Below, piece by piece: positions 17,609 to 28,334 of a stretch of 43,599 nt of DNA (positions are counted from its first letter, which is position 1; each line of letters begins with the position of its first letter). Source of the DNA: Bauldia litoralis (GTDB lineage Bacteria > Pseudomonadota > Alphaproteobacteria > Rhizobiales > Kaistiaceae); contig CAMCWB010000032.1 of the NCBI GenBank assembly GCA_945882315.1, positions 1 to 43,599 on the forward strand, written 5' to 3'. The notes beneath the pieces are model-generated. The model was not told where the DNA came from. It ran no database searches and saw only the letters and a program-made list of their open reading frames with translations. The position numbers were made by a program, and so were the translations under genes.

Positions 17609-17623
17609 TTAAAACCCTGTTAA
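17609..17623. promoter_or_regulatory. perfect CtrA-type box TTAA-N7-TTAA
   Basis: TTAA (17609-17612), 7 nt, TTAA (17620-17623): an exact match to the binding consensus of the alphaproteobacterial cell-cycle regulator CtrA. It lies in the gap upstream of the minus-strand DUF1127 gene (about 254 nt from its start) and just past the end of the GNAT gene. The 292-nt gap 17356-17647 otherwise shows only the hairpin at 17543. Confidence 0.4.
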
Positions 17624-17647
17624 AATTGCGAGGGTCGGGTCCGGTTC

Positions 17648-17956
17648 TTACCGATCTCCACCGGCCGGCGCGGGGCGCGGCGTGGCGAGCAGGTCGTCGA
17701 ATTCGGGATGCTTTTCCATCCAGGCGCTGATGAAGGGGCACGTCGGCACGACCTTCAGGCCGGAGTCGCGGACGGTCTCCAGCACCCGGCGGACCAGGGT
17801 CGAACCGACACCGCGGCCACCCAGCTCCTTGGGGACTTCCGTATGGACGAGCGTGATGGTGTCGTCGCGCTTGCGGTAGACGACATGGGCGATGTGGCCG
17901 TCGACCTCGAGTTCGAAGCGGTGCTTTTCGATGTTGTCGCGCAGATCGGCGGTCAT
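17648..17956 (-). CDS. small GNAT-family N-acetyltransferase
   Basis: 102-residue protein of the short GNAT branch related to NATD1/COG2388. The acetyl-CoA loop GGRGVGSTLVRRVLE follows the strand LVHTEVP, and the end contains the VPTCPFISAWMEKHPEF signature typical of this group. The substrate is unknown. Start ATG 17956. It diverges from the SRPBCC gene. Confidence 0.88.
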   Translation of the reverse strand: MTADLRDNIEKHRFELEVDGHIAHVVYRKRDDTITLVHTEVPKELGGRGVGSTLVRRVLETVRDSGLKVVPTCPFISAWMEKHPEFDDLLATPRPAPAGGDR

Positions 17957-18075
17957 GAGGTGGACTCTTGGAGAGGGGAGCGGGACACTGAATATGGGTG
18001 TCGCGGGCGCCTGAGGGAACCCTCATGGAACTCGTGCATTCTCGACTGACGGGCAATAACAGCGGCGGGAGAATC

Positions 18076-18483
18076 ATGCCTTCGATCACCATCACAGCGC
18101 CGGCAGACAAGGTCTGGGCGGCGATCACCGAGCTCGCCTTGCGTAAGCAGTGGTTTTTTGGCGTCGAGACCGAGACCGACTGGCAGACCGGCAGCCCGAT
18201 CGTCCATCGTGGCGAGTGGCAGGGCAAACCTTATGAGGACAAAGGCGAGGTCAAGATTTTCGAGCCCGGGCGCCGCCTCATGCACACCCATTGGAGCCCC
18301 ATGTCAGGCCGGCCCGACAGTCCGGAGAACTACGAGACGATCTGCTACGCGCTGACCGAGATCAACGGCGCCACCGAACTCGGCATCACCGAGGACAATG
18401 TGGCGAGCGAGGAGCAGAAGGCGCAATCGGACGAGATGTGGAAGGCGGCGCTGGCCGAGCTCAAGAAGGTCGCCGAGGCCTAA
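18076..18483 (+). CDS. SRPBCC / AHSA1-like domain protein
   Basis: 135-residue START-superfamily protein (activator of Hsp90 ATPase 1-like). It begins MPSITITAPADKVWAAITE, then has WFFGVETETDWQTGSPI and the GRRLMHTHWSP strand, characteristic of AHSA1-like polyketide-cyclase folds. Start 18076 has a GGGAG element close upstream; an in-frame ATG at 18025 with a GAGGG element would add 17 residues not needed by the fold. Ligand unknown. No operon partner. Confidence 0.8.
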   Translation: MPSITITAPADKVWAAITELALRKQWFFGVETETDWQTGSPIVHRGEWQGKPYEDKGEVKIFEPGRRLMHTHWSPMSGRPDSPENYETICYALTEINGATELGITEDNVASEEQKAQSDEMWKAALAELKKVAEA

Positions 18484-18504
18484 GCCGGAACGCCGAGGCA
18501 GGCC

Positions 18505-18535
18505 CAAAAACAAAGAGCCCGGCGGGGCCGGGCTC
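18505..18535 (-). terminator. rho-independent terminator of cspA
   Basis: On the minus strand a 9-bp GC stem with 3-nt loop (18515-18523 with 18527-18535, GAGCCCGGC arms) is followed by a run complementary to CAAAAACAAA (18505-18514). It lies 25 nt past the cspA stop and is classic in form. Confidence 0.85.
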
Positions 18536-18559
18536 TCGAGGACTTAAAACCTGAAAAGA

Positions 18560-18763
18560 TCAGGCGGCGCGGAGGTTGCCGGCGGCGTCCTTGCCACGCT
18601 CGTTGACGACGTCGTAGCCGATCTTCTGGCCTTCGGCGAGGCTGCCGAGACCGGCGCGCTCGACGGCGGTGATGTGGACGAAAACGTCCTTGCTGCCATC
18701 ATCCGGACGGATGAAGCCAAAGCCCTTCTGGGTATTGAAGAATTTTACGGTGCCTGTAGGCAT
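18560..18763 (-). CDS. cspA: cold-shock domain protein
   Basis: 67-residue single cold-shock domain that binds single-stranded RNA/DNA. RNP1 (KGFGFIRP) and RNP2 (VFVHITAV) are intact, preceded by TGTVKFFNTQ. The leader is about 136 nt from the proposed promoter, contains two AACAGGGAA copies (18857-18870 region and 18770-18784 region on the plus strand as complements), and a long structured leader fits cold-responsive control. Monocistronic with its own terminator. It is one of probably several Csp paralogues. Confidence 0.93.
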   Translation of the reverse strand: MPTGTVKFFNTQKGFGFIRPDDGSKDVFVHITAVERAGLGSLAEGQKIGYDVVNERGKDAAGNLRAA

Positions 18764-18906
18764 AGTCGGTATTCCCTGTTGATAGCGCGAAGCGCGTTAT
18801 GGAGCCGGCGACCATCGCGCGGCATTGATCCGGGTTCGCGTTGTCTTGAGGAAGTTCCCTGTTCAGGGCAGCCGCGGCAAGGCAGAGCAGAATCTGGAGC
18901 GGGTAT

Positions 18907-18935
18907 CATATAGTCCGATTTTGCTAAAACGACAA
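18907..18935 (-). promoter_or_regulatory. putative cspA promoter
   Basis: On the minus strand: TTGTCG (complement of 18930-18935), 17-nt spacer, TATATG (complement of 18907-18912); a shifted TATGAT -10 (18905-18910) is an alternative. It would give a leader of about 130-140 nt before cspA. Confidence 0.45.
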
Positions 18936-19007
18936 TGGATGGCGGTGTTTATCGGCTGTTTCCATGCGTTTTGGGCAAGTTTGGGCCTGTAAGCGAAAGG
19001 GCGAGGG

Positions 19008-19400
19008 GTGGCGATCGACTTCACCGGACATTGCCGGCTGAGTACCGCGGATGCCCAGCGGCGCATCGATTATCTGCGCCGGGAACGGCCCGATTGGTTC
19101 CTTGCGCCGCTGTCGAAGGAGCAGCGGTCGCGCCTTCCGGGCCCGGCCTGGCTCGACGGCGTGCTGCTCATCACCGATGCGGCGGATCTCGGCCCTTTCG
19201 GCTGTGAAATCGCGATGGAATTCGGCATGGATGCGCGGTGCAGCTTCCTGATGTCGGTTCTCGACAAGGAGCGCCTCGATGATGTGCGCGAGGCGGTCGA
19301 ACGCGTCTATGAGGTCTTCGGCACCGACGATCTCGTCGTGACCTGGGGCAACGACACGCGGCGCGAGCCGCTCTGCGCCTATGAGGGCCTGAAGTTTTGA
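19008..19400 (+). CDS. hypothetical protein, unrecognised family
   Basis: 130-residue soluble protein with a GTG start; the sequence is protein-like (balanced hydrophobic core, no membrane segment). It contains a single Cys near residue 9 (FTGHCRL), the DWFLAPLSKEQRSRLPGPAW segment, and a C-terminal helix-strand region ending GLKF. I do not recognise a family. It overlaps the next gene (yjbQ) by 4 nt (ATGA-like context at 19397), which suggests a co-transcribed pair of small enzymes, but no function can be given. Confidence 0.6.
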   Translation: MAIDFTGHCRLSTADAQRRIDYLRRERPDWFLAPLSKEQRSRLPGPAWLDGVLLITDAADLGPFGCEIAMEFGMDARCSFLMSVLDKERLDDVREAVERVYEVFGTDDLVVTWGNDTRREPLCAYEGLKF

Positions 19401-19823
19401 CGATGCGCCAGGCGATCCATCATCTGACCGTCGCAACCACGGGCAAGGGGCTGGTCGATATCACCCGCGACGTGTCGCGCTTCGTCGAGGCCACCGGCAT
19501 CGCAGCCGGGCTCGCGACGATCTTCTGCCGGCACACCTCGGCATCGCTGCTCATCCAGGAAAACGCCGATCCGGACGTGCAGATCGACCTCGAGGCCTTC
19601 TTCGCCAGGATCGCCCCGGAGGGACGCGGCCTTTACGTCCACGACACCGAAGGGCCGGACGACATGCCCGCCCATATCCGCACGGCGCTGGACGCAGAGT
19701 TCCATCGGCGTGCCCGTCGAGCACGGCAGGCTCTTGCTCGGCACCTGGCAGGGCATCTATCTCTACGAGCATCGCAGCGCGCCGCATCGACGCGAGATCG
19801 TCGTGCAGGTCATGGGGGAATGA
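19397..19823 (+). pseudogene. YjbQ/UPF0047 family protein, single-base frameshift
   Basis: The first 98 codons encode the N-terminal two thirds of a YjbQ-family protein: TGKGLVDITRDVSRFVEATG, FCRHTSASLLIQENADPDVQ and DTEGPDDMPAHIRTAL are clear family motifs. After CTG at 19688-19690 the frame is lost, while the +1 frame resumes with TQSSIGVPVEHGRLLLGTW and GIYLYEHRSAPHRREIVVQ, the expected C-terminus, ending TGA at 19821-19823. Removing one G at 19690-19691 restores a 141-residue protein of normal length. Without the change the first frame runs on to 19876, into the next gene. Family members have weak thiamine-phosphate synthase activity. Either a recent mutation or a sequencing error; both are equally possible here. 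Confidence 0.85.
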
Positions 19824-19830
19824 GCGACGC

Positions 19831-20601
19831 ATGGCGGGACGAAGCCGGCCGATCAATCTCCGCGCGCCCTATCTGAAGCGGGTTTGGCTTGATTCCGGCC
19901 GCGTGCCGGACAGGACGGCCTATCCCTTCTCGCTCAAATTCCTCGACGATGATTTCGAACTCTCCTTCGACCACGCCGTGACGATCATCGTCGGCGAGAA
20001 CGGCACCGGTAAATCGACGATCCTGGAAGGCATCGCGGCGCTTGCCGGCTTCGACCAGGCCGGCGGCGGCAAGGGCTACATGCCGCTCGACCATTCCGGG
20101 GCGATCGAGACCAGCGGCGCCGCGCTCGCCAAGGCGCTCCGCGCCTCGTGGCTGCCGAAGCTCTCCAATGGCTGGTTCTTCCGCGCCGAGAGCTTCTTCA
20201 GCGTGGCGCGCTATCTCGACGAGGCGGCGAAGGAACCGATGAGCGGCCCGCCGCCCGACTTCCTGTCGCATTCGCATGGCGAGGGCTTCCTCCGCTTCTT
20301 CGAGGAGCGCTGCCGGCGCCAGGGCCTCTTCATCTTCGACGAGCCTGAATCGGCGCTGTCGCCGTCGCGCCAGATCGAGTTCCTGAAGCTGCTGCGGCGC
20401 ATGGAGCAATCCGGCATCACGCAGGTGATCATGGCGACGCATGCGCCGATCCTGATGGCCTATCCCGGGGCGCAGCTCCTGCGGCTCGGCAAGGACGGTC
20501 TCGCGCCGGTGCGCGTCGAGGAGACGGACCACTACCGGCTGATGCGGGAATTCTGGACGGACCCGCATGGGTTCGTGGAGGAGCGGCTGGCGGAGGAGTA
20601 G
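19831..20601 (+). CDS. AAA-family ATPase (COG3910-like)
   Basis: 256-residue ABC/AAA_21-like ATPase. Walker A GENGTGKST is at residues 55-63, and Walker B LFIFDEPESALSPSRQ is near residue 170, followed by a switch His in MATHAPILMAYP. There is no membrane segment. Members of this group are soluble ATPases whose targets are unknown; related proteins occur with toxin-antitoxin or repair systems, but no such partner is adjacent here. Starts 8 nt past the frameshifted yjbQ end. Confidence 0.82.
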   Translation: MAGRSRPINLRAPYLKRVWLDSGRVPDRTAYPFSLKFLDDDFELSFDHAVTIIVGENGTGKSTILEGIAALAGFDQAGGGKGYMPLDHSGAIETSGAALAKALRASWLPKLSNGWFFRAESFFSVARYLDEAAKEPMSGPPPDFLSHSHGEGFLRFFEERCRRQGLFIFDEPESALSPSRQIEFLKLLRRMEQSGITQVIMATHAPILMAYPGAQLLRLGKDGLAPVRVEETDHYRLMREFWTDPHGFVEERLAEE

Positions 20602-20608
20602 CCGGCTT

Positions 20609-20938
20609 TCACCGCCGATGGCGGACGTGGATGTTCACGTCGAGATCGACATCGGCGACGCAGCTCTGCTCGCTCTGGTGACGGCTGCCTTCGTGCCAGG
20701 GGCCGTCGCGCAGGCGCGCTTCGGTGACGCGCGAGAGGTACAGGCAGCGCCATTTGCCGCCGGGCGGCAGCCGCGACGTGCTCTCGCCGGCGAACTGATA
20801 AGAGAGGACTTTCTCCTCGCCCTTGGCATGGCCGATGATCACCGGACACAGCTCGCGCCGCTTGCCGCCATAGAGGCAGGTGACCTGCTTCTCCGTCAGG
20901 ATCGCCTCGCGAAAGAGAACGTAGTTGGTGCTTTGCAT
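20609..20938 (-). CDS. small WYL-like domain protein
   Basis: 109-residue protein starting MQSTNYVLFREAILTEKQVT. The core CLYGGKRRELCPVIIGHAKG and FAGESTSRLPPGGKWRCLYL resembles a short stand-alone WYL-like domain seen in Rhizobiales; the Cys-rich and RDGPWHEG segments are notable. The true start is taken at 20938 since the upstream extension runs through a palindromic repeat. Possible nucleotide/ligand sensing is inference from the WYL link. It is convergent with the AAA gene and separated from NUDIX by the repeat. Confidence 0.6.
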   Translation of the reverse strand: MQSTNYVLFREAILTEKQVTCLYGGKRRELCPVIIGHAKGEEKVLSYQFAGESTSRLPPGGKWRCLYLSRVTEARLRDGPWHEGSRHQSEQSCVADVDLDVNIHVRHRR

Positions 20939-20948
20939 GCTTGCTGTT

Positions 20949-21031
20949 GTAGGGCGGGTTAGCCGGAGGCGTAACCCGCCGTCTGCGCCGGTGGCGGGCA
21001 CGGCGGATGAAGCTGCGCTAATCCGCCCTAC
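20949..21031. repeat. REP-like palindromic repeat spanning the end of the NUDIX gene
   Basis: Outer 9-bp inverted arms GTAGGGCGG (20949-20957) and CCGCCCTAC (21023-21031) enclose an inner hairpin GGCGGGTTA/TAACCCGCC (20953-20961, 20972-20980). The unit has the GTAGGGCGGATTAG...CTAATCCGCCCTAC form common in proteobacterial genomes. Its right arm supplies the last codons and stop of the NUDIX gene. Confidence 0.75.
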
Positions 21032-21485
21032 GATCGAGGGCGAGCAACGCATCGAGCATCGCGACCTGGCCTTTCAGGATCTTGCGCCTTGCTTCCTCGA
21101 TCGTGAACCAGCCGGCGCGATCGGCCTCGGGGAATTCCGCCATGCGGCCGGAGCGCGGCGGCCATTCCATCGTGAAGGGCACGCTCGCGAAACCGGCGAG
21201 ATCGAAATCGCCCTCGACGGCGAAGGCCGTGACGATCTTGCCGCCCGGCTGCTTGAAGTCGCCGAGCGCCGATGCTTCTCCGGCTAAGCGTCCGCCGGTC
21301 TCCTCGCCGAATTCGCGCTTTGCCGCGGCGAGGGGATCTTCGTCCGCCTCGATCAAACCCTTCGGAATCGACCAAGCCGCTTCGTCCTTCTTCGCCCAGA
21401 ACGGGCCGCCGGGATGGACGAGCAGGATTTCAAGCCCTGCGCCGCCATGACGGAAGAGGAGGATGCCGGCGCTGCGTTGGAGCAC
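21018..21485 (-). CDS. NUDIX hydrolase
   Basis: 155-residue NUDIX protein. The Nudix box GLIEADEDPLAAAKREFGEE (residues 43-62, with TGG following) has the G-X5-E-X7-REX2EEX form; the preceding AAWSIPKG and following LGDFKQPGGKIVTAFAVEG fit the diadenosine-polyphosphate/short NUDIX group. The preferred start is a GTG at 21485, 14 nt after the DsbA-like stop; the longer upstream frame overlaps that gene and is not family-like. The final six codons lie in a REP-like repeat. Substrate is unknown. Confidence 0.88.
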   Translation of the reverse strand: MLQRSAGILLFRHGGAGLEILLVHPGGPFWAKKDEAAWSIPKGLIEADEDPLAAAKREFGEETGGRLAGEASALGDFKQPGGKIVTAFAVEGDFDLAGFASVPFTMEWPPRSGRMAEFPEADRAGWFTIEEARRKILKGQVAMLDALLALDRRAD

Positions 21486-21499
21486 CGTCCGTCGCCGCG

Positions 21500-22075
21500 T
21501 CAGGCGCCGAGATGCGGACGCAGCAACTCGGTCCATTCCTCGATCGTCTGGCCGCTCGACATGCCGGCCTCGAAAAGCCCGCCGATCATGAAGCTCGGCG
21601 AAGAATGGATGCCGTTCTGCCGTGTATAGCGCGCATGCCAGCGGATGGCCCGGTCGACGCTTTCGAGGCAGAAGGCCGCCGTCAGGTCGATGCCGGCGAG
21701 CTTCCCGATCTCGCCCACGATCTGCGAAGGCGTGCGGTCCATGTTCGGCCCGCGGCAATGGTCGTCGAACTCGAAATTCTCGCGATACTCGTAGATTCCC
21801 TCCATCGCCCGGAAGGCCGCGGCGGGGCCGGCCGCCGTCGCGCTCGCCGCCAGGATCGCCTTCGTCACGATCGGCGAGAAGAGATGCCAGGGCTGCGACA
21901 CGAAGCGGATGTTGACGGTCAGCTTGTCGGCGCCGACGGCGTTGACCAGCGGCTGGAATTTCTCGAAGGCCCGCTTCGAAAACGGACAGGTCGGCTCGAG
22001 AAAGGCATCGAGCGGCACGGGCCCATGCCCGAGGGCGAGGCGGGGAAGGGGGTAGGCGGAGGAGGGAGCGGCCAT
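21500..22075 (-). CDS. DsbA-family thioredoxin-fold protein, single active Cys
   Basis: 191-residue thioredoxin-fold protein of the DsbA/HCCA type. The active-site region reads EPTCPFSKRAFEKF, i.e. C30-P-F-S33, so the resolving Cys is replaced by Ser. An all-helical insertion follows, and the cis-Pro side is HSSPSFMIGG near residue 157. There is no signal peptide, so it is probably cytosolic, unlike true DsbA. A monothiol or non-redox role such as glutathione-dependent transfer is possible but not shown. It is followed by NUDIX 14 nt downstream. Confidence 0.82.
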   Translation of the reverse strand: MAAPSSAYPLPRLALGHGPVPLDAFLEPTCPFSKRAFEKFQPLVNAVGADKLTVNIRFVSQPWHLFSPIVTKAILAASATAAGPAAAFRAMEGIYEYRENFEFDDHCRGPNMDRTPSQIVGEIGKLAGIDLTAAFCLESVDRAIRWHARYTRQNGIHSSPSFMIGGLFEAGMSSGQTIEEWTELLRPHLGA

Positions 22076-22135
22076 GATGAGTTACTCTGTCGGGTGGAAC
22101 GGATAGGTCTGTTGTAGGGCAGGTCTGTGGGCACC

Positions 22136-22729
22136 TTAGTCAGTGGTTCGTTCGGGCATGATTGCTGGTTTCAGAGCTGCAAGATATCTCTGACACTGGG
22201 GTTCGGTCAGCCCTGGGCAGATCCCACTTTCCCAAAGTTTGACTAGCGCAAGATCAGAGCTGTGGTGATCCAGATATCGGGCCACCTCCTCGCTGAGCAA
22301 GTCCGATATCTGGTTCGTCGCGTCGTCAGCCTTGGTTGCCGTTGTTAGCTCCCACCACTTGTCATTTTTGTTGGGCAGAAAATGCCCTATCCGCAAACGG
22401 AGATGGGAATGCTCGCTACGCGCCTTCGTGAGATCTGTTCCCTGGAGCCCTGCAAGCCGCGCGGACACAACGCCTATGTTCAGAGTAAACCGCACATTCT
22501 GACCGTTGTTATGGATGCTGCGCTGAAATTCGACCAAGGCCAAGTTTCCTTGCTTGAAACTATAAATGATCTGACCTCGTCGCTTGAAGCCAAGCGGTTT
22601 AAGGATTCGGTAGCTCGCCGATACGATTGCTCTGAACTGGCTCTCGATTTCCTTGTCGGCTATACGCGCCTCGTCGATACTTTCAAGCAGACGAAATGAA
22701 TTGCAGGGGACCGCTGTGTCACCGATAAC
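22136..22729 (-). pseudogene. DUF4304-like protein without a usable start, low GC
   Basis: The minus-strand frame is open from 22729 (just after a TGA at 22730-22732) to the stop at 22136. It encodes ILKPLGFKRRGQIIYSFKQ and VEFQRSIHNNGQNVRFTLN, which match the DUF4304 pattern of a GFKR-K-G turn followed by the FTxNxGV strand. No ATG, GTG or TTG occurs before the TTG at 22543, which would cut off the conserved N-terminus. GC is near 50 percent versus about 65 percent around it. It therefore looks like a transferred gene that has lost its start, or one using a non-standard start such as CTG at 22690. Confidence 0.6.
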
Positions 22730-22792
22730 TCAAAGAAAAACGTGCCGCTCGAAGTGCTCGCGCACATGTCGCAGACGAATAATATCAGTCGC

Positions 22793-25819
<3,027 letters not shown>

Positions 25820-25963
25820 GCGCTTGTTCGGTTCCGTCGGGGAGAGCGGCCGATGCCGCATGCCCAATGTATGCGCTTGCGCCGCCCGGACAAGGGAAGG
25901 CCGGCCGTCGATCCACGCGATTCCGCTGCGGCAAAGTCTTACCGCGGCAATCGGAAATGTCGA

Positions 25964-25978
25964 GAACAAAGAATGAAC
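25964..25978 (-). promoter_or_regulatory. alphaproteobacterial LexA (SOS) box of uvrA
   Basis: GAAC (25964-25967), 7 nt, GAAC (25975-25978) on the plus strand, i.e. GTTC-N7-GTTC towards uvrA. This is the exact LexA-binding pattern known for alphaproteobacteria. It lies 145 nt upstream of the uvrA start, in the 168-nt gap before the EAL gene. Confidence 0.8.
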
Positions 25979-25987
25979 ATCGGCGCG

Positions 25988-27592
25988 TCAGGCGGCGCGG
26001 CGGTCGCTTTCGCTGTCGGGCACGTGGTTCTGGAGGAACTGGCCGAAGGCGTGGGCATCGAGCGGCCGCGAGATGAAATAGCCCTGGACGCGGTCGACCG
26101 AGGCCTGTTTGAGAAGCGACATGCGGGCGCCACTTTCGATGCCCTCGACGACGATCGAGCGACCGGTCGACTTGATCATTTCGATAGCGTGGATGAGGAG
26201 GCGGGAGAGCAGGCTGTCCTCGGCGGCAAGCGCAAAGGAGCGGTCGAGCTTGACGCCCTCGACGGGAAATTCCGCGAGCGTCTGGATGTTGGCATAGGCG
26301 CGGCCGAAATCGTCGATATAGGTCAGGATGCCGGCGCGACGCAGCGTGTCGATCTCGCGGCAGGCATCGTCCGGCGAGACGGTGTCGCTTTCGACGAGCT
26401 CGATGGCAATCGTAAAGCGCGCGGCGGCCTGGCGGAACGGCGTCAGCACTTGCTGGATCCAGCCGGCGTCGAGGTCGCGCGGGAAGATGTTGAAGTTCAC
26501 CTCGATCCGGCGCGTCGAGGGGACGTTTTCGCTGAGCTCGGTATAGGCGCGGCCGACGACCAGTTCGGTGAAGCGCCTGGTCAGCTTGTGCTTCTCGACG
26601 ATCGGCAGGAAGCGGTCTGGCGTTACGATCGTGCCGTCGACGTCGCGCCAGCGGGCAAGCGCTTCACAGGCGACGATCCTGCCGCTCTGCAGGTCCAGGA
26701 TGGGCTGGTAGACGCACTGGATCGTGTCGGCATTCAGCCGGCGGCGGAACCGGGCCTCGAAGGACCAGTAGTCGCGCAGCAGCCTTTCGACGAAGCTTGC
26801 ACCGAAATGGGCGATGGCCATCGCGGCGAGGAGGATCATCGCGACCGGGCCAAGGTGATGCAGCAGGATGCCGGCGGCGGTCGCTTCGGCGACGAAGCAA
26901 TGGACATTTCCACCGGCGCAGACGGTCCGGTAGAAGGTGCCACCGCGCAAGAAGGCATCCTCGGGATCGGATTTCGCAAGCTGGGCGCGGGCGTAGACGC
27001 CGCGATTGCCGCCGCGATGCCATTCATGGCCGCTCGAATCGATCGCGACGAGCTGCGCCGTCATCCAGGCAGGAACATTGAGTTCGACCATCTCCGTCGG
27101 CAGGATGATGGCGAAAGGATCGGCCAGCGCGATGGTGCCGGTCAGGCCGTTCAGGCCGAGGAAATCGAGGCTGCGGCCGATCCAGGCGACTGTACCGTTA
27201 TCGGAAACCAGATCGGGCGTGCCGAGCGGCAGCGGTGGGTCGAAGCGCGCCACATTGGCGGAGCATTGGACGACGCCGCCCGGCGCATAGAGGAACTCGT
27301 TGAAGCCGTCCGGCCGGTAGGCGATCTTGCGGAGCTGGCTGGCAAATTCCGGCGAGCAGGGTATCGCCGTCGCCTCGGTGCGCAGATGGACGAGCGTCTC
27401 CCGGAAGCGCTGGCCGAGAGTGGCGAAGGGCTCGAGCGATGTTGCGGCAGCCTGCGTCACCGCCTTTTCGAGCTGGGCGGCAACGATCGCGCCGCCGATC
27501 CCGAGAGCGGCGAGGAAGACGCATAGCCAGAGGACGACGAAACGGACGCGCCCGCGTCGCTCAGCCACAAGCAAACGAAGAAGTCGGGACAT
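25988..27592 (-). CDS. CSS-motif EAL-domain cyclic-di-GMP phosphodiesterase
   Basis: 534-residue membrane protein. Start at 27592 gives an N-terminal helix (VRFVVLWLCVFLAALG), a periplasmic CSS-motif region with Cys at PCSPEF and QCSAN, a second helix (ILLHHLGPVAMILLAAMA) and a cytosolic EAL domain. Catalytic residues appear complete: CEALARW (EAL), VNFNIFP (Asn), IELVES (Glu), YIDDFGRAYAN, EGVKLDRSF (Lys), VVEGIES and VQGYFIS (Gln). Such CSS-EAL proteins are typically inhibited by a periplasmic disulphide in E. coli, so redox control via DsbA/DsbB is a fair inference. The gene breaks up the uvrA-ssb neighbourhood. Confidence 0.92.
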   Translation of the reverse strand: MSRLLRLLVAERRGRVRFVVLWLCVFLAALGIGGAIVAAQLEKAVTQAAATSLEPFATLGQRFRETLVHLRTEATAIPCSPEFASQLRKIAYRPDGFNEFLYAPGGVVQCSANVARFDPPLPLGTPDLVSDNGTVAWIGRSLDFLGLNGLTGTIALADPFAIILPTEMVELNVPAWMTAQLVAIDSSGHEWHRGGNRGVYARAQLAKSDPEDAFLRGGTFYRTVCAGGNVHCFVAEATAAGILLHHLGPVAMILLAAMAIAHFGASFVERLLRDYWSFEARFRRRLNADTIQCVYQPILDLQSGRIVACEALARWRDVDGTIVTPDRFLPIVEKHKLTRRFTELVVGRAYTELSENVPSTRRIEVNFNIFPRDLDAGWIQQVLTPFRQAAARFTIAIELVESDTVSPDDACREIDTLRRAGILTYIDDFGRAYANIQTLAEFPVEGVKLDRSFALAAEDSLLSRLLIHAIEMIKSTGRSIVVEGIESGARMSLLKQASVDRVQGYFISRPLDAHAFGQFLQNHVPDSESDRRAA

Positions 27593-27780
27593 TGCGCCAG
27601 CCCTGAGTGTCGTCCGATGTAGCGCGGCAAAGCTCAAGAGGTCGTTAATGTCGGTTCCACAAGGGCTTAGGCCGATTTCTGACGAAGCCGGCGGCATCGG
27701 CCGCTCGGCGCTTCCGTCCGCCGGATCAGTGGGTTAGCTTGGGTTCCTTTCAAGCCTCAAAAATAGCAGGAAACGCCCCG

Positions 27781-28269
27781 ATGCAGGACCTCATACCGCT
27801 CGCCGAGCAGATCGCCGCCATCCTCAAGGACCGGAAAGAGACGATCGGCGTCGCCGAGAGTTCGGCCGGAGGCTTGATCTCCGCAGCCCTGCTCGCGGTG
27901 CCGGGAGCGTCGGTCTATTTCGTCGGCGGGGCGGTGCTCTACACGATGACGGTGCGCAAGGCGTTGCTCGGCATAGTTGCAGAAGACATGGCCGGCTTCC
28001 GCGCCGCGAGCGAACCCGACGCCCAATTGCTCGCCCGCCGCATGCGCGAGAGGTTAGGTTCGGTCTGGTCGCTCGGCGAAACCGGCGCGGCCGGTCCGAC
28101 CGGCAATCGTTACGGCGACCCGGCAGGGCATGTCTGCTTCGCCGTCGAAGGTCCCGTCCAGCGGGTCCTGACGATCCGGACCGGGAGCGACGACCGCGCC
28201 GCCAACATGGTCAGCTTCGCCAGGAAGGGCCTCGAGTTTTTCCTGGAGACGCTGCAGGCGCGACCCTAG
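27781..28269 (+). CDS. CinA C-terminal family nicotinamide-nucleotide amidase (PncC-like)
   Basis: 162-residue stand-alone CinA C-terminal domain. In the family this deamidates nicotinamide mononucleotide in NAD recycling. Motif VAESSAGGLISAALLAVPGAS holds the catalytic Ser position (ES-GG; the usual Cys next to it is Ser), and GGAVLYTMTVRK keeps the Tyr and Lys. The GAAGPTGN segment differs slightly from the usual G-AGP-GG-P. ATG 27781 is preferred over an upstream in-frame start. Stand-alone gene, 65 nt before dps. Confidence 0.85.
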   Translation: MQDLIPLAEQIAAILKDRKETIGVAESSAGGLISAALLAVPGASVYFVGGAVLYTMTVRKALLGIVAEDMAGFRAASEPDAQLLARRMRERLGSVWSLGETGAAGPTGNRYGDPAGHVCFAVEGPVQRVLTIRTGSDDRAANMVSFARKGLEFFLETLQARP

Positions 28270-28334
28270 CGGTGCACCGCGGCGGCGGCAGGTATAGAGT
28301 CGCCGCAAGCGGGGCCTGACAGAAGGAGTGGATC

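Noticed and set aside
22382-22699. Plus-strand 105-residue frame opposite the DUF4304 remnant
   Set aside because: It reads as normal protein, but the minus-strand frame shows the family pattern over the same bases and no motif was recognised on the plus strand.
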